From: Clostridia bacterium | GTDB lineage: Bacteria; Bacillota; Clostridia; Oscillospirales; CAG-272 | Assembly: GCA_017502135.1 (NCBI GenBank) | Contig: JAFVVP010000001.1 | Span: forward strand, 126,544-190,543 | Reading direction: 5' to 3' | Length of the DNA: 64,000 nucleotides | Shown here: piece by piece, positions 42,768 through 51,120 of the stretch | How positions within the stretch are numbered: position 1 is the stretch's first letter | How the letters are laid out: every line of letters starts with the position of its first letter | Notes under the pieces: generated by a model | The model's database searches: none | What the model was told of the DNA's origin: nothing | The model's input: the letters and a program-made list of their open reading frames with translations, nothing else | Program-made: the position numbers and the translations under genes

Positions 42768-43319
42768 ATGAGCGACATCAATGAGATGAACGCCGGTCCG
42801 AGATGGTATGTAGCACATACCTATTCCGGCTATGAAAACAAGGTCAAGATGAATCTTGAAAAAATCGTTGAAAATCGCGGCATGGGCCACTTGATTTTCG
42901 ACGTGCGCATTCCGGTTGAGACCATCGTGGAATCGGACGGAGGCGTAGAGCGCGAGATCGAAAGCAAGATCTTTCCGTCTTACGTGCTTGTAAAGATGAT
43001 TATGACGGACGAAAGCTGGCACGTTGTCCGCAACATCCGCGGCGTAACGGGCTTCGTCGGCCCGGGATCGAAACCGGTTCCGCTCACCGATGAGGAGGCC
43101 GCCGCCATTATCTCGGAGGAAGTCGTACAGTCTACGGCGCAGACCGTCGCTATCGGCGATATGGTCGATATCGTAGAGGGTATCTTCGCGGGATACAGCG
43201 GAAAGCTCAGCGAGATCTCTGCCGACGGCACGGAAGTTACCGTCATCGTATCCACGGTCGGCCGCGATATGCCGATCAATCTGGACGTGAAACACGTTCG
43301 CCGCAGTGCGGCTATGTGA
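42768..43319 (+). CDS. nusG: Transcription termination/antitermination protein NusG
   Basis: A 183-residue protein: NGN domain (RWYVAHTYSGYENKVKMNLEKIVENRG..., KIFPSYVLVKMIM, WHVVRNIRGVTGFVGPGSKPVPL) and C-terminal KOW domain (GDMVDIVEGIFAGYSGKLSEIS). It links RNA polymerase to ribosomes or Rho and affects pausing. The N-terminal extension before RWYVAH is short, as in most Firmicutes. Confidence 0.97.
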   Translation: MSDINEMNAGPRWYVAHTYSGYENKVKMNLEKIVENRGMGHLIFDVRIPVETIVESDGGVEREIESKIFPSYVLVKMIMTDESWHVVRNIRGVTGFVGPGSKPVPLTDEEAAAIISEEVVQSTAQTVAIGDMVDIVEGIFAGYSGKLSEISADGTEVTVIVSTVGRDMPINLDVKHVRRSAAM

Positions 43320-43382
43320 GGATGCAACGCATCTGATGCATTTTAGGGAGCCGGCCTCCCGTCATGTACGAAGCGCCGGAAT

Positions 43383-43427
43383 TGTGGGAGGAAGAAAATT
43401 TTTCTGATTCTTCCGTCAGAAACCACA
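43383..43427 (+). promoter_or_regulatory. L1-type ribosomal protein leader before rplK
   Basis: TGTGG (43383-43387) pairs with CCACA (43423-43427) and GGAAGAA (43390-43396) with TTCTTCC (43408-43414), leaving an asymmetric internal loop GTCAGAAA. This mimics the L1 binding site of 23S rRNA and sits 4 nt before the GGAGG of rplK. Excess L1 should repress rplK-rplA translation. A second hairpin (GGGAG/CTCCC, about 43347-43362) lies upstream. Confidence 0.65.
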
Positions 43428-43444
43428 CATGGAGGTTTTTTCTT

Positions 43445-43870
43445 ATGGCAAAGAAAATCGTCGGTTACGTCAAACTCCAGCTTCAGGCAGGTAAGGCAAC
43501 TCCCGCCCCGCCGGTAGGTCCTGCACTCAGCCAGTATGGCGTAGCAATTCCGAACTTCACCAAAGAGTTCAATGAGCGCACCAAGAAGGACATCGGTCTC
43601 GTTATCCCGGTAGTTATCACCGTATATGCTGACCGTTCGTTCACCTTTATCACCAAGACCCCGCCGGCAGCCGTTCTCATTAAGAAGGCTTGCGGTATCG
43701 AGACTGCATCCGCTACTCCGAACAAGACCAAGGTTGCAAAGATCACCAAAGAACAGGTGAAGCAGATCGCTGAGACCAAGATGCCTGACCTCAACGCAGC
43801 ATCTCTGGAAGCAGCTATGAGCATGGTCGCAGGTACTGCCCGTTCGATGGGTATTACGGTCGAGGAATAA
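43445..43870 (+). CDS. rplK: 50S ribosomal protein L11
   Basis: A 141-residue protein, full length. [30 protein letters not shown] (about 4-33) and the C-terminal rRNA-binding domain ([41 protein letters not shown]...[10 protein letters not shown]). It forms the GTPase-associated stalk base and is the substrate of PrmA, encoded earlier in this window. Start at ATG 43445 with GGAGG 9 nt upstream; the in-frame ATG at 43364 lies in the leader. Confidence 0.97.
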   Translation: MAKKIVGYVKLQLQAGKATPAPPVGPALSQYGVAIPNFTKEFNERTKKDIGLVIPVVITVYADRSFTFITKTPPAAVLIKKACGIETASATPNKTKVAKITKEQVKQIAETKMPDLNAASLEAAMSMVAGTARSMGITVEE

Positions 43871-43883
43871 GGAGGACGCATAG

Positions 43884-44576
43884 ATGTTTAAGGGTAAGAA
43901 ATACGTCGACAGCGCAAAGCTGCTCGAGAAAGCAAAACTGTATGATCCCGCAGAGGCAATCGAGCTGGTATGCCAGACCTCGAAGGCAAAGTTTGACGAA
44001 ACGATCGAACTGCATGTTCGCCTCGGCGTTGACTCCCGTCACGCAGACCAGCAGGTCCGCGGTGCGGTTGTTCTCCCCAACGGTACCGGTAAGACCGTAC
44101 GCACCCTCGTTTTCGCGAAGGGTGATCGCGCAAAGGAAGCCCTTGAGGCAGGCGCTGATTTCGTCGGCGAAATGGATCTCGTTGAGAAGATCATGAAGGA
44201 GAACTGGTTCGATTTCGATATCGTAATCGCTACCCCCGACATGATGGGTACGATCGGTCGTCTCGGTAAGACTCTCGGTCCGAAGGGCCTCATGCCGAAC
44301 CCCAAGGCAGGCACCGTTACGATGGATGTTGCCAAGGCTGTTCAGGAGGCTAAGGCCGGTAAGATCGAGTACCGTCTCGACAAGACCAACATCATTCACT
44401 GCCCGATCGGTAAGGCATCCTTCGGCGCTGAGAAGCTCGCTGAGAACTTCAACGCACTGATGGGCGCTATTATCAAAGCAAAACCGGCTGCAGCAAAAGG
44501 TCAGTACATCAAGAGCTGCGTTATGGCTTCTACGATGGGCCCCGGTATCCACGTCAACGCAAGCAAACTTGGTTGA
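43884..44576 (+). CDS. rplA: 50S ribosomal protein L1
   Basis: A 230-residue protein: [78 protein letters not shown] and [23 protein letters not shown]. It binds the L1 stalk of 23S rRNA and probably its own leader at 43383-43427. AAGGAGG-type site 13 nt after rplK. A strong terminator follows directly; the usual rplJ-rplL do not, so the operon is cut short compared with the common Firmicutes order. Confidence 0.97.
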   Translation: MFKGKKYVDSAKLLEKAKLYDPAEAIELVCQTSKAKFDETIELHVRLGVDSRHADQQVRGAVVLPNGTGKTVRTLVFAKGDRAKEALEAGADFVGEMDLVEKIMKENWFDFDIVIATPDMMGTIGRLGKTLGPKGLMPNPKAGTVTMDVAKAVQEAKAGKIEYRLDKTNIIHCPIGKASFGAEKLAENFNALMGAIIKAKPAAAKGQYIKSCVMASTMGPGIHVNASKLG

Positions 44577-44602
44577 TTGGGAAAAATCGTGTTTCAAAAA
44601 TT

Positions 44603-44630
44603 GCCTCGGCTTTTGCCGAGGCGTTTTTTT
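44603..44630 (+). terminator. Terminator of the rplK-rplA operon
   Basis: GCCTCGGC (44603-44610), loop TTTT, GCCGAGGC (44615-44622), then G and seven T. Confidence 0.93.
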
Positions 44631-44650
44631 GTTTTTTTCGCCGGCTTTTC

Positions 44651-44679
44651 TTGACTTTCGGCGGGTCGCAATATATAAT
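44651..44679 (+). promoter_or_regulatory. Sigma-A promoter of the ABC exporter pair
   Basis: TTGACT (44651-44656), 17-nt spacer, TATAAT (44674-44679). Transcription would start about 20-25 nt before the coding region, leaving little room for a ribosome site. Confidence 0.85.
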
Positions 44680-44711
44680 AAAAAAGACAGAAAACTTTTT
44701 AAGAATTGGCG

Positions 44712-46454
44712 GTGGTTCCCATTCGACACATTTTGAACTTTCTCCGTCCGAATGCACCGAGGATGGCATTAGGGCTTACGATTAAATTCCTCGGTACGAT
44801 CGTGGAGTTGGCGCTTCCGATGATCCTTTCCTTTATGATCGACGACGTCGTTCCTACGGGGGATCGCGGGATGATTTATAAGTACGGCGGCGTTATGTTT
44901 CTCTGCGCATTGACTGCGCTCGTCGGGAACATTCTTGCCAACCGCGTAGCGGCGAGAGTCGCCCGCGATACGATGGAATCACTCCGTTCTGCCTTGTTTA
45001 CGCGTATTTCATATCTTTCGAGCCGGCAGGTCGATTCGTTTACGATTCCTTCTCTCGAATCCCGTCTTACCTCGGATACATACAATCTTCACCAGACGAT
45101 CGGTATGATGCAGCGTATGGGCGTTCGTGCGCCGATTCTTCTCCTCGGAGGCATTTTTGTTACGGTTACGCTGGAGCCGGTACTCACGCTCGTGCTTCTT
45201 TCCACCTTGCCGTTTATCAGCATCGTTGTATATTTCGTTTCCCGAAAGGGCATCCCCATGTATCGCTTCGTGCAGGAGGCGATCGATCGGATGACAAGCG
45301 TCGTGCGTGAGAATGCGCAGGGTATTCGTGTCATCAAGGCCTTGACCAAGGAAGAATACGAAAAGGCAAGATACGACCGAGCCAATGACAATCTTACGAA
45401 GCGGGAGAAAACGGCTTCCCTCACGATGGCGTCGATCAATCCCGTCGTGAACGTGTTTGTGAATCTGGGCTTTGTGGCGGTCGTTATCGTAGGTGCGTAC
45501 CGCGTCAACAGCGGTGCGACGCTGCCCGGTGTGGTTTTGGCATTTATGAACTATTTTACGATGATCACTATGGCAATGATGATGATTACGCGTATGGTGA
45601 TCATGGTTTCCCGCGCCACGGCATCCGCGACACGTATTGCCGAGGTGCTGGATGCGCCCGTGGATATGGCGGTCGTGCCCGAGGAAGAGACTGACCGCCT
45701 GACGGCAGAAGACGTACCCGCGATCGAATTTGACGACGTAACCTTCTCCTACAACGGAAAGAAGGAAGATGTAAGCCACGTGTCCTTCCGCCTCGGGAAG
45801 GGGGAAACGCTTGGTATTATCGGCCCGACGGGTGCCGGCAAAAGCACGCTCATTCAACTGCTCATGCGATTCTACGATCCCGATTCCGGCACCGTCCGCA
45901 TCGACGGACGGGACGTGCGCACGATCCCGCACGAGCGGCTCGCTGAGAAGTTTGGCGTTTCGTTCCAAAACGATTTCCTTTTTGCGGATACGATCCGCGA
46001 AAACGTAGATTTCGGCCGCGGTATTGCGGACGATGACGTTCTTGTTGCCGCAGAGCGGGCACAGGCTGCCCCCTTCATTGAAGAGAAAGAGGGCGGCATA
46101 TCCCATTCCCTCACGATCAAAGGCGCGAACCTATCGGGCGGTCAGAAGCAGCGGCTTCTTATCACCCGTGCGCTGGCGGGCAATCCCGAGATTTTGGTGC
46201 TCGATGACAGCTCCAGTGCGCTTGACTACGCCACGGACGCCGCTCTCCGCCGTGCGATTCGCGAGAATTACGCGGGCAAAACCACGAGCGTGATCGTCGC
46301 ACAGCGAGTAAGCTCTGTAAAGCACGCGGATCTGATACTCGTTCTCGAAGAGGGAGAGATCACGGGTATGGGCACGCATGAAGAACTGCTCGATTCGTGC
46401 GAACTTTACCGCGAAATTTCCGAGTCGCAGATGGGAGGTGCCGTTCTTGAATAA
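44712..46454 (+). CDS. Heterodimeric ABC exporter, subunit 1 (degenerate ATP site)
   Basis: About 580 residues: six-helix exporter domain (about 1-310) then the ATPase domain. Walker A is GPTGAGKST and the signature LSGGQKQRLLITRAL is canonical, but the Walker B reads LVLDDSSSALD with Asp in place of the catalytic Glu, and the H-loop reads VIVAQRVSS with Gln for His. So its own Walker A/B site is degenerate while its signature completes the partner's site, as in BmrC/BmrD- or TM287/288-type exporters. Substrate unknown (drug, lipid or peptide). The start is uncertain: GTG 44712 or TTG 44706, both without a clear ribosome site. Confidence 0.9.
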   Translation: MVPIRHILNFLRPNAPRMALGLTIKFLGTIVELALPMILSFMIDDVVPTGDRGMIYKYGGVMFLCALTALVGNILANRVAARVARDTMESLRSALFTRISYLSSRQVDSFTIPSLESRLTSDTYNLHQTIGMMQRMGVRAPILLLGGIFVTVTLEPVLTLVLLSTLPFISIVVYFVSRKGIPMYRFVQEAIDRMTSVVRENAQGIRVIKALTKEEYEKARYDRANDNLTKREKTASLTMASINPVVNVFVNLGFVAVVIVGAYRVNSGATLPGVVLAFMNYFTMITMAMMMITRMVIMVSRATASATRIAEVLDAPVDMAVVPEEETDRLTAEDVPAIEFDDVTFSYNGKKEDVSHVSFRLGKGETLGIIGPTGAGKSTLIQLLMRFYDPDSGTVRIDGRDVRTIPHERLAEKFGVSFQNDFLFADTIRENVDFGRGIADDDVLVAAERAQAAPFIEEKEGGISHSLTIKGANLSGGQKQRLLITRALAGNPEILVLDDSSSALDYATDAALRRAIRENYAGKTTSVIVAQRVSSVKHADLILVLEEGEITGMGTHEELLDSCELYREISESQMGGAVLE

Positions 46455-48258
46455 AGGCTTTGGTATGCCAAAGGGACCTGTTGCCACCGATCCGAGAAAT
46501 GTCCCCACGGGCGGCGCTAAAAAACTGAAGGTCCTTCTTCGCCTCGGCGTATATATTTTCAAATACAAATGGCTTTTCCTTTTCGCCTTGCTTGTTGCGG
46601 TGGCGTCGAATCTGTTTGCGCTGAGCGGTCCAAAACTGTCGGGCCTTGCCATTGACGCGATTGAGTTTGGCGAAGGACACGTGGATTTTGAAACGGTGTT
46701 CTATTATGCGGGGCTCATGGCGGTCTTTTACGTCCTCTCTTCGCTGCTCGGCTATCTGCTCCAGGTGATCATGATCAATCTGTCCCGTTCGATCGTGCGG
46801 CAGATGCGCGAGGACATCTTCGCAAAACTGATGCGCATGAAGATCGGTTATTTCGATAAGACGCAGGTTGGCGACATCATCAGCCGCATCTCCTACGATA
46901 TTGATACGATCAACGCAACGCTCTCGACGGATTTCGTGCAAATCTGTACGACGGTGATCACGGTGTTCGGTGCGCTCGGTATGATGCTATCCATTTCTCC
47001 GAGGCTGTGCCTCGTTTTCGCGATTACCGTGCCGGCATCGATTTTGTTCACGATCTATAATACGAAGCATGTGCGGCCCTTGTTCCGCGCCCGTTCTGCG
47101 AAACTCGGTGAGCTTAACGGATACGCGGAGGAAATGCTTTCCGGTCAGCGGACGATTCGTGCGTACGGCAGAGAAAAAGAGATGATCGCACGGTTTGATA
47201 AGCGGAATACCGAAGCGGTGGACGCCTACTACAAGGCCGATTATTACGGCACGCTCGTCGGGCCGACGGTTAACTTTATCAATAATCTTTCTCTTACGAT
47301 GGTCAGCATGTTCGGTGCGCTTTTGTACCTTGGCGGTGCGATTTCTCTCGGTAACGTATCTTCTTTCGTTTTGTATTCCCGCCGGTTCTCCGCGCCGATC
47401 AACGAGGTCGCCAATATCGTAAGTGAGCTGCAGTCAGCCGCCAGCGCGGCGGAGCGCGTGTTCCGTCTTCTCGATGAGGAAGAAGAACTGGCAGACGTGG
47501 CCGATGCGTACGGATTTACCGACGTGAAGGGCGAGCTCGAAACGGAAAACGTGCAGTTCGGGTATGAGCCCGATCGCCCGATCATCAAAAATCTGAGCAT
47601 CAAAACGAAACCGGGACAGGTGATCGCAATCGTCGGACCCACCGGCGCCGGTAAGACGACGATCATCAATCTTCTCATGCGGTTTTACGATGTGGATTCC
47701 GGCGAGATCCGTCTCGACGGTACGCCGATCCGCGAGGGTGAGCGCGCCGCGCTTCGCCGTGCGTACACGATGGTTCTCCAGGACACGTGGCTCTTCAGCG
47801 GTACGATCCGCGATAATATCGCCTACGGTGCCTCGGGTGAGGTAACCGAGGAGCGCATCCGCGAATGTGCGAAGGCTGCGGGCATTGATTCCTTTATTCG
47901 GGGACTCCCCGACGGATATGACACCGTCATCACCGATGAGGGTGTGAACGTGTCAAAGGGACAGCGCCAGCTTCTCACGATCGCACGTGCGATGATGTCG
48001 GATGCACCGATGCTCATTCTGGATGAGGCGACATCAAACGTCGACTCCCGCACGGAGATGCGGATTCAGAAAGCGATGCTGAGTTTGATGAAGGGCAGAA
48101 CGTGCTTTGTCATCGCGCACCGTCTTTCCACCGTCCGCGGCGCAGACACGATCCTCGTCCTTAGAGACGGGGAAGTGATCGAAGCGGGCAATCACGACGA
48201 GCTGATGAACATGAAGGGCTTTTACCATTCACTTTTCCACGCACAGTTCGAAGGATAA
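46447..48258 (+). CDS. Heterodimeric ABC exporter, subunit 2 (catalytic ATP site)
   Basis: A 603-residue partner: a short N-terminal extension, six-helix exporter domain (about 35-330) and ATPase with GPTGAGKTT, Walker B MLILDEATSNVD with the catalytic Glu, and H-loop FVIAHRLSTV intact; its signature is altered to NVSKGQRQLL. This mirrors subunit 1, so one competent ATP site per dimer forms from this Walker A/B and subunit 1's LSGGQ. Start is taken as TTG 46447, 8 nt after GGGAGG and overlapping subunit 1's stop by 8 nt, giving translational coupling; ATG 46465 is the alternative. A strong terminator follows. Confidence 0.92.
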   Translation: MNKGFGMPKGPVATDPRNVPTGGAKKLKVLLRLGVYIFKYKWLFLFALLVAVASNLFALSGPKLSGLAIDAIEFGEGHVDFETVFYYAGLMAVFYVLSSLLGYLLQVIMINLSRSIVRQMREDIFAKLMRMKIGYFDKTQVGDIISRISYDIDTINATLSTDFVQICTTVITVFGALGMMLSISPRLCLVFAITVPASILFTIYNTKHVRPLFRARSAKLGELNGYAEEMLSGQRTIRAYGREKEMIARFDKRNTEAVDAYYKADYYGTLVGPTVNFINNLSLTMVSMFGALLYLGGAISLGNVSSFVLYSRRFSAPINEVANIVSELQSAASAAERVFRLLDEEEELADVADAYGFTDVKGELETENVQFGYEPDRPIIKNLSIKTKPGQVIAIVGPTGAGKTTIINLLMRFYDVDSGEIRLDGTPIREGERAALRRAYTMVLQDTWLFSGTIRDNIAYGASGEVTEERIRECAKAAGIDSFIRGLPDGYDTVITDEGVNVSKGQRQLLTIARAMMSDAPMLILDEATSNVDSRTEMRIQKAMLSLMKGRTCFVIAHRLSTVRGADTILVLRDGEVIEAGNHDELMNMKGFYHSLFHAQFEG

Positions 48259-48260
48259 TA

Positions 48261-48290
48261 AAAAGGCTGTTCCAAAAGGAACAGCCTTTT
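48261..48290. terminator. Bidirectional terminator between the ABC exporter and gdhA
   Basis: AAAAGGCTGTTCC (48261-48273), loop AAAA, GGAACAGCCTTTT (48278-48290). Confidence 0.92.
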
Positions 48291-48339
48291 CTGTATGTAG
48301 TTGATTTTCTCGTTTTGGAAAAAGTCTGTCGGCAGAGAA

Positions 48340-49695
48340 TCAGACCACACCCTGCCACTTCATAGCGGTGGCAACTTTGAGGAAGCCTGCGATGTTGGCA
48401 CCTGCAACGAGGTCGCCTTCCATGCCGTATTCCTTAGCGGCATCCCAGGATGCCTTGTAGATGTTCTTCATGATCATGCGGAGCTTCTGATCCACTTCTT
48501 CAGCGGTCCAGCTGTAACGCATGGAGTTCTGGGACATCTCAAGACCGGATACGGCAACGCCGCCGGCGTTAACTGCCTTGGAGGGAGCGACGACAACGCC
48601 GTTCTCCTTGAGGTATGCAACAGCCTCGTTGGTGGTGGGCATGTTGGAAACTTCCACGTAGTATTTTACGCCGTTTGCAACGATCTTTTTCGCGTCCTCG
48701 ATGTTAACCTCGTTCTGGGTAGCGCAGGGCATGAGAATGTCAGCCTTAACGCCCCAGGGCTTCTGACCTGCGAAGAAGGGAACACCGAACTTGTCGGCGT
48801 AATCCTGTACCTTGTTGCGGCCGGACGCGCGCATTTCGAGCATGAAGTTGATCTTCTCTTCGGTGTTTACGCCGTTTTCATCGTAGATGTAGCCGTCGGG
48901 ACCGGAGATAACAACAACCTTACCGCCGAGTTCGGTTACCTTCTTAACGGTACCCCATGCAACGTTACCGAAGCCGGATACGACGAAGGTCTTGCCTTCC
49001 ACGCTCTCGCCGAGGGTCTTGAGCATTTCCACGGTGTAGTATACGGCACCGAAGCCGGTAGCCTCGGGACGGATGAGAGAACCGCCGCTGGAGCGATCCT
49101 TGCCGGTGAGGACGCCGCCGGAGCACTCATTTCTGAGTCTCTTGTACTGGCCGTACATATAGCCGATCTCACGTGCACCTACGCCGAGGTCGCCTGCGGG
49201 AACGTCGGTGTTGGGACCGATGTGCTTCTGCAGTTCAGTCATAAAGCTCTGGCAGAAACGCATAACTTCTCCGTCGCTCTTGCCGTTCGGATCAAAGTCG
49301 GAGCCGCCCTTAGCACCGCCCATCGGGAGGGAAGTGAGGGAGTTTTTGAAGGTCTGCTCAAAGCCGAGGAACTTCATGATGGAAAGGTTAACACTGGGAG
49401 CGAAGCGGATGCCTCCCTTGTACGGACCGATGGCAGAGTTGAACTGTACGCGGTAGCCGCGGTTCACCTGTACCTTGCCGTTGTCGTCTACCCAGCTTAC
49501 GCGGAACATAACGACGCGCTCCGGCTCAACCATGCGCTCGAATACGCCGGCCTCGATGAGGTCGGGACGCTGATCAGCCACGGGAGAGAGGGACTCGAGC
49601 ACTTCGGCTACGGTCTGCAGAAATTCAGGCTCGTTCGGATTGTGTGCAGCAGTTCTTTCGTAAAGATCTGCAAGATAAGTGTTTTTGATTTTCAT
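48340..49695 (-). CDS. gdhA: NADP-specific glutamate dehydrogenase
   Basis: A 451-residue hexameric-type glutamate dehydrogenase. GYRVQFNSAIGPYKGGIRFAPSV (about 80-102), SLPMGGAKGGSDFDPNGKSD with the catalytic Lys (about 122-141), DVPAGDLGVGAREIGYM (about 164-180), NADP-binding FVVSGFGNVAWG (about 230-241) and MPCATQNEV. It makes glutamate from 2-oxoglutarate and ammonia. AAGGAG 9 nt before ATG 49695; the frame is open to 49725 but that falls at the promoter. Own promoter; codon use suggests high expression. Confidence 0.97.
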   Translation of the reverse strand: MKIKNTYLADLYERTAAHNPNEPEFLQTVAEVLESLSPVADQRPDLIEAGVFERMVEPERVVMFRVSWVDDNGKVQVNRGYRVQFNSAIGPYKGGIRFAPSVNLSIMKFLGFEQTFKNSLTSLPMGGAKGGSDFDPNGKSDGEVMRFCQSFMTELQKHIGPNTDVPAGDLGVGAREIGYMYGQYKRLRNECSGGVLTGKDRSSGGSLIRPEATGFGAVYYTVEMLKTLGESVEGKTFVVSGFGNVAWGTVKKVTELGGKVVVISGPDGYIYDENGVNTEEKINFMLEMRASGRNKVQDYADKFGVPFFAGQKPWGVKADILMPCATQNEVNIEDAKKIVANGVKYYVEVSNMPTTNEAVAYLKENGVVVAPSKAVNAGGVAVSGLEMSQNSMRYSWTAEEVDQKLRMIMKNIYKASWDAAKEYGMEGDLVAGANIAGFLKVATAMKWQGVV

Positions 49696-49727
49696 TTTGT
49701 AAAACTCCTTTTTCAGAATACCCAATT

Positions 49728-49756
49728 ATTGTATCACGGTTTTCCAAAAATAGCAA
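49728..49756 (-). promoter_or_regulatory. Sigma-A promoter for gdhA
   Basis: Reverse strand TTGCTA (49756-49751), 17-nt spacer, TACAAT (49733-49728). The AT-rich stretch 49757-49898 upstream shows no gene or clear element. Confidence 0.78.
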
Positions 49757-49898
49757 TAGTGTTTTGCAAGTTTTTTGCTCGGAACATGCATTTTTTTAAT
49801 TTTTTTGCAAATTTCGGCAAATCGACGGTCTTTGTGCGGGAAATAGAGAGAATATTTTTGAAAGCCGTCGGAAAATACTGAAAATTAGAGAAAGAGTA

Positions 49899-49927
49899 TT
49901 GAAATAAATATAGGAATGCTGTATAAT
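49899..49927 (+). promoter_or_regulatory. Sigma-A promoter for the SGNH hydrolase gene
   Basis: TTGAAA (49899-49904), 17-nt spacer, TATAAT (49922-49927); leader of about 100 nt. Confidence 0.83.
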
Positions 49928-50036
49928 ATAATAGAATATGTGTCGATATCAGCGGTTTGCCGGGATCGCACATGATTATTTTGTTGTGTCGACAGCGTCC
50001 GAGATTTCACCCGGACGAATTTAAGGATGCATGTAG

Positions 50037-51050
50037 ATGTCAAACTTCAAAAACTATAAACGGAATAAAGAGGCTGCCCTTCGGCGGGAAAACAGACAAC
50101 GTATGGTTGCCGTTTTTACCGCCCTGGCAATTTGCCTCACCATTACATGGGCTGTGGTTGAGTTTCGCTCCGTTCTGTTTCGTGATCTCGATCCCGAACC
50201 GACCGCGCCGCAGCTCGGCACGACGAACGCCGTGCCGCCTATCTCTGTGATAACGGCTCCACCGGAGACGAGCACGAACCCTCCGGTAACAACTACGAAT
50301 CCACCCGTTACGACTACCGATCCTCCGGTAACCGGCACAAACCCGCCGGAGACGAGCACGAATCTGCCGGAGACGAGCACGAACCCGCCGGAGACGAGCA
50401 CGAATCCGCCGGAGACGACCGAACCGCCGGCACCGCCCGTACAGCTTGTAACGGTGCCCGAAGGGGAGCGCGTTGACGACAGTTATTTTGCCGACGCACT
50501 GTTTATCGGCGACTCGCGGACGGTGGGCCTCAATTATTGGTCGGGACTTAAGACGAATTACTACTGCGAGCAGGGACTGAACGTATCAACCGTTCAAACG
50601 AAGGGATATATCGGGGTGGAAAAGCTGACGCTTGCCGAAGCGTTCAAGAAGGACGGATCCTTTACGAAGGTGTATCTTGCTTTCGGCATCAACGAGATCG
50701 GCTGGCCGTCCACGGATAACTTCATTAAAGCTTACAGATCTCTTATACAGATCGTAAAAGACGGACTTCCGAACGCATCCATATGTGTGCAGTCCATTTT
50801 GCCGATGTCCAAAACGACCGCCGAAACGGAACGGTACAGCGCCATGGGCGGAAACGAGAAGGTGGCGGAGTATAATGAGCGTCTTCGTGCACTCGCAGAG
50901 GAGATGGGCGTATACTACGCGAACGTCGTTGAAATCTTCTCCGATGAAAACGGTGATCTCATCGCCGAGGATTCGACGGACGGTATCCATCTCGGTGTGG
51001 CTTCCACGAAAAAATGGGCAGAATATCTGAGAACCCATCCGCTCCCGTGA
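50037..51050 (+). CDS. Membrane-anchored SGNH/GDSL hydrolase with Pro-Thr repeat linker
   Basis: A 337-residue protein: basic cytosolic N-terminus, one transmembrane segment (MVAVFTALAICLTITWAVVEF, about 23-43), a Pro/Thr-rich linker with eight seven-residue repeats of the type PPETSTN (about 75-130), and an extracellular SGNH domain. The nucleophile block is ALFIGDSRTVGLNYW (about 155-169), block III LAFGINEIGWPS, and the C-terminal DGIHLGVAS holds the Asp-His pair. It probably removes O-acetyl or other ester groups from cell-wall or surface polymers outside the membrane. AAGGA precedes the ATG. The linker likely spans the wall. Confidence 0.88.
   Translation: MSNFKNYKRNKEAALRRENRQRMVAVFTALAICLTITWAVVEFRSVLFRDLDPEPTAPQLGTTNAVPPISVITAPPETSTNPPVTTTNPPVTTTDPPVTGTNPPETSTNLPETSTNPPETSTNPPETTEPPAPPVQLVTVPEGERVDDSYFADALFIGDSRTVGLNYWSGLKTNYYCEQGLNVSTVQTKGYIGVEKLTLAEAFKKDGSFTKVYLAFGINEIGWPSTDNFIKAYRSLIQIVKDGLPNASICVQSILPMSKTTAETERYSAMGGNEKVAEYNERLRALAEEMGVYYANVVEIFSDENGDLIAEDSTDGIHLGVASTKKWAEYLRTHPLP
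50259..50426 (+). repeat. 21-bp in-frame tandem repeat (eight units) in the SGNH linker
   Basis: Eight 21-nt units encode PPETSTN, PPVTTTN, PPVTTTD, PPVTGTN, PPETSTN, LPETSTN, PPETSTN and PPETTEP. The last units are nearly identical in DNA, pointing to recent slippage or unequal exchange; copy number may vary between strains. Confidence 0.9.
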
Positions 51051-51057
51051 TGATTGT

Positions 51058-51091
51058 TTGATTTTTGCATATACTGTTCATACAGTATATG
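51058..51091 (+). promoter_or_regulatory. Promoter with overlapping palindromic operator for the lipoprotein gene
   Basis: TTGATT (51058-51063), 17-nt spacer, TACAGT (51081-51086). A perfect inverted repeat CATATACTG-N6-CAGTATATG (51068-51076, 51083-51091) covers the -10, as a repressor operator would. It could also form a hairpin, but no U-run follows. Confidence 0.55.
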
Positions 51092-51120
51092 AGTGATTGA
51101 TTTTGAAAGGTGTTATTAAT

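Noticed and set aside
48301..49881. 526-residue forward ORF
   Set aside because: Antisense shadow of gdhA.
50328..50400. LPETS inside the SGNH linker as a sortase motif
   Set aside because: It is one unit of an internal tandem repeat, not near the C-terminus and not followed by a hydrophobic helix.
50259..50426. Short direct repeats considered as a CRISPR array
   Set aside because: Units are contiguous, in frame and without spacers.
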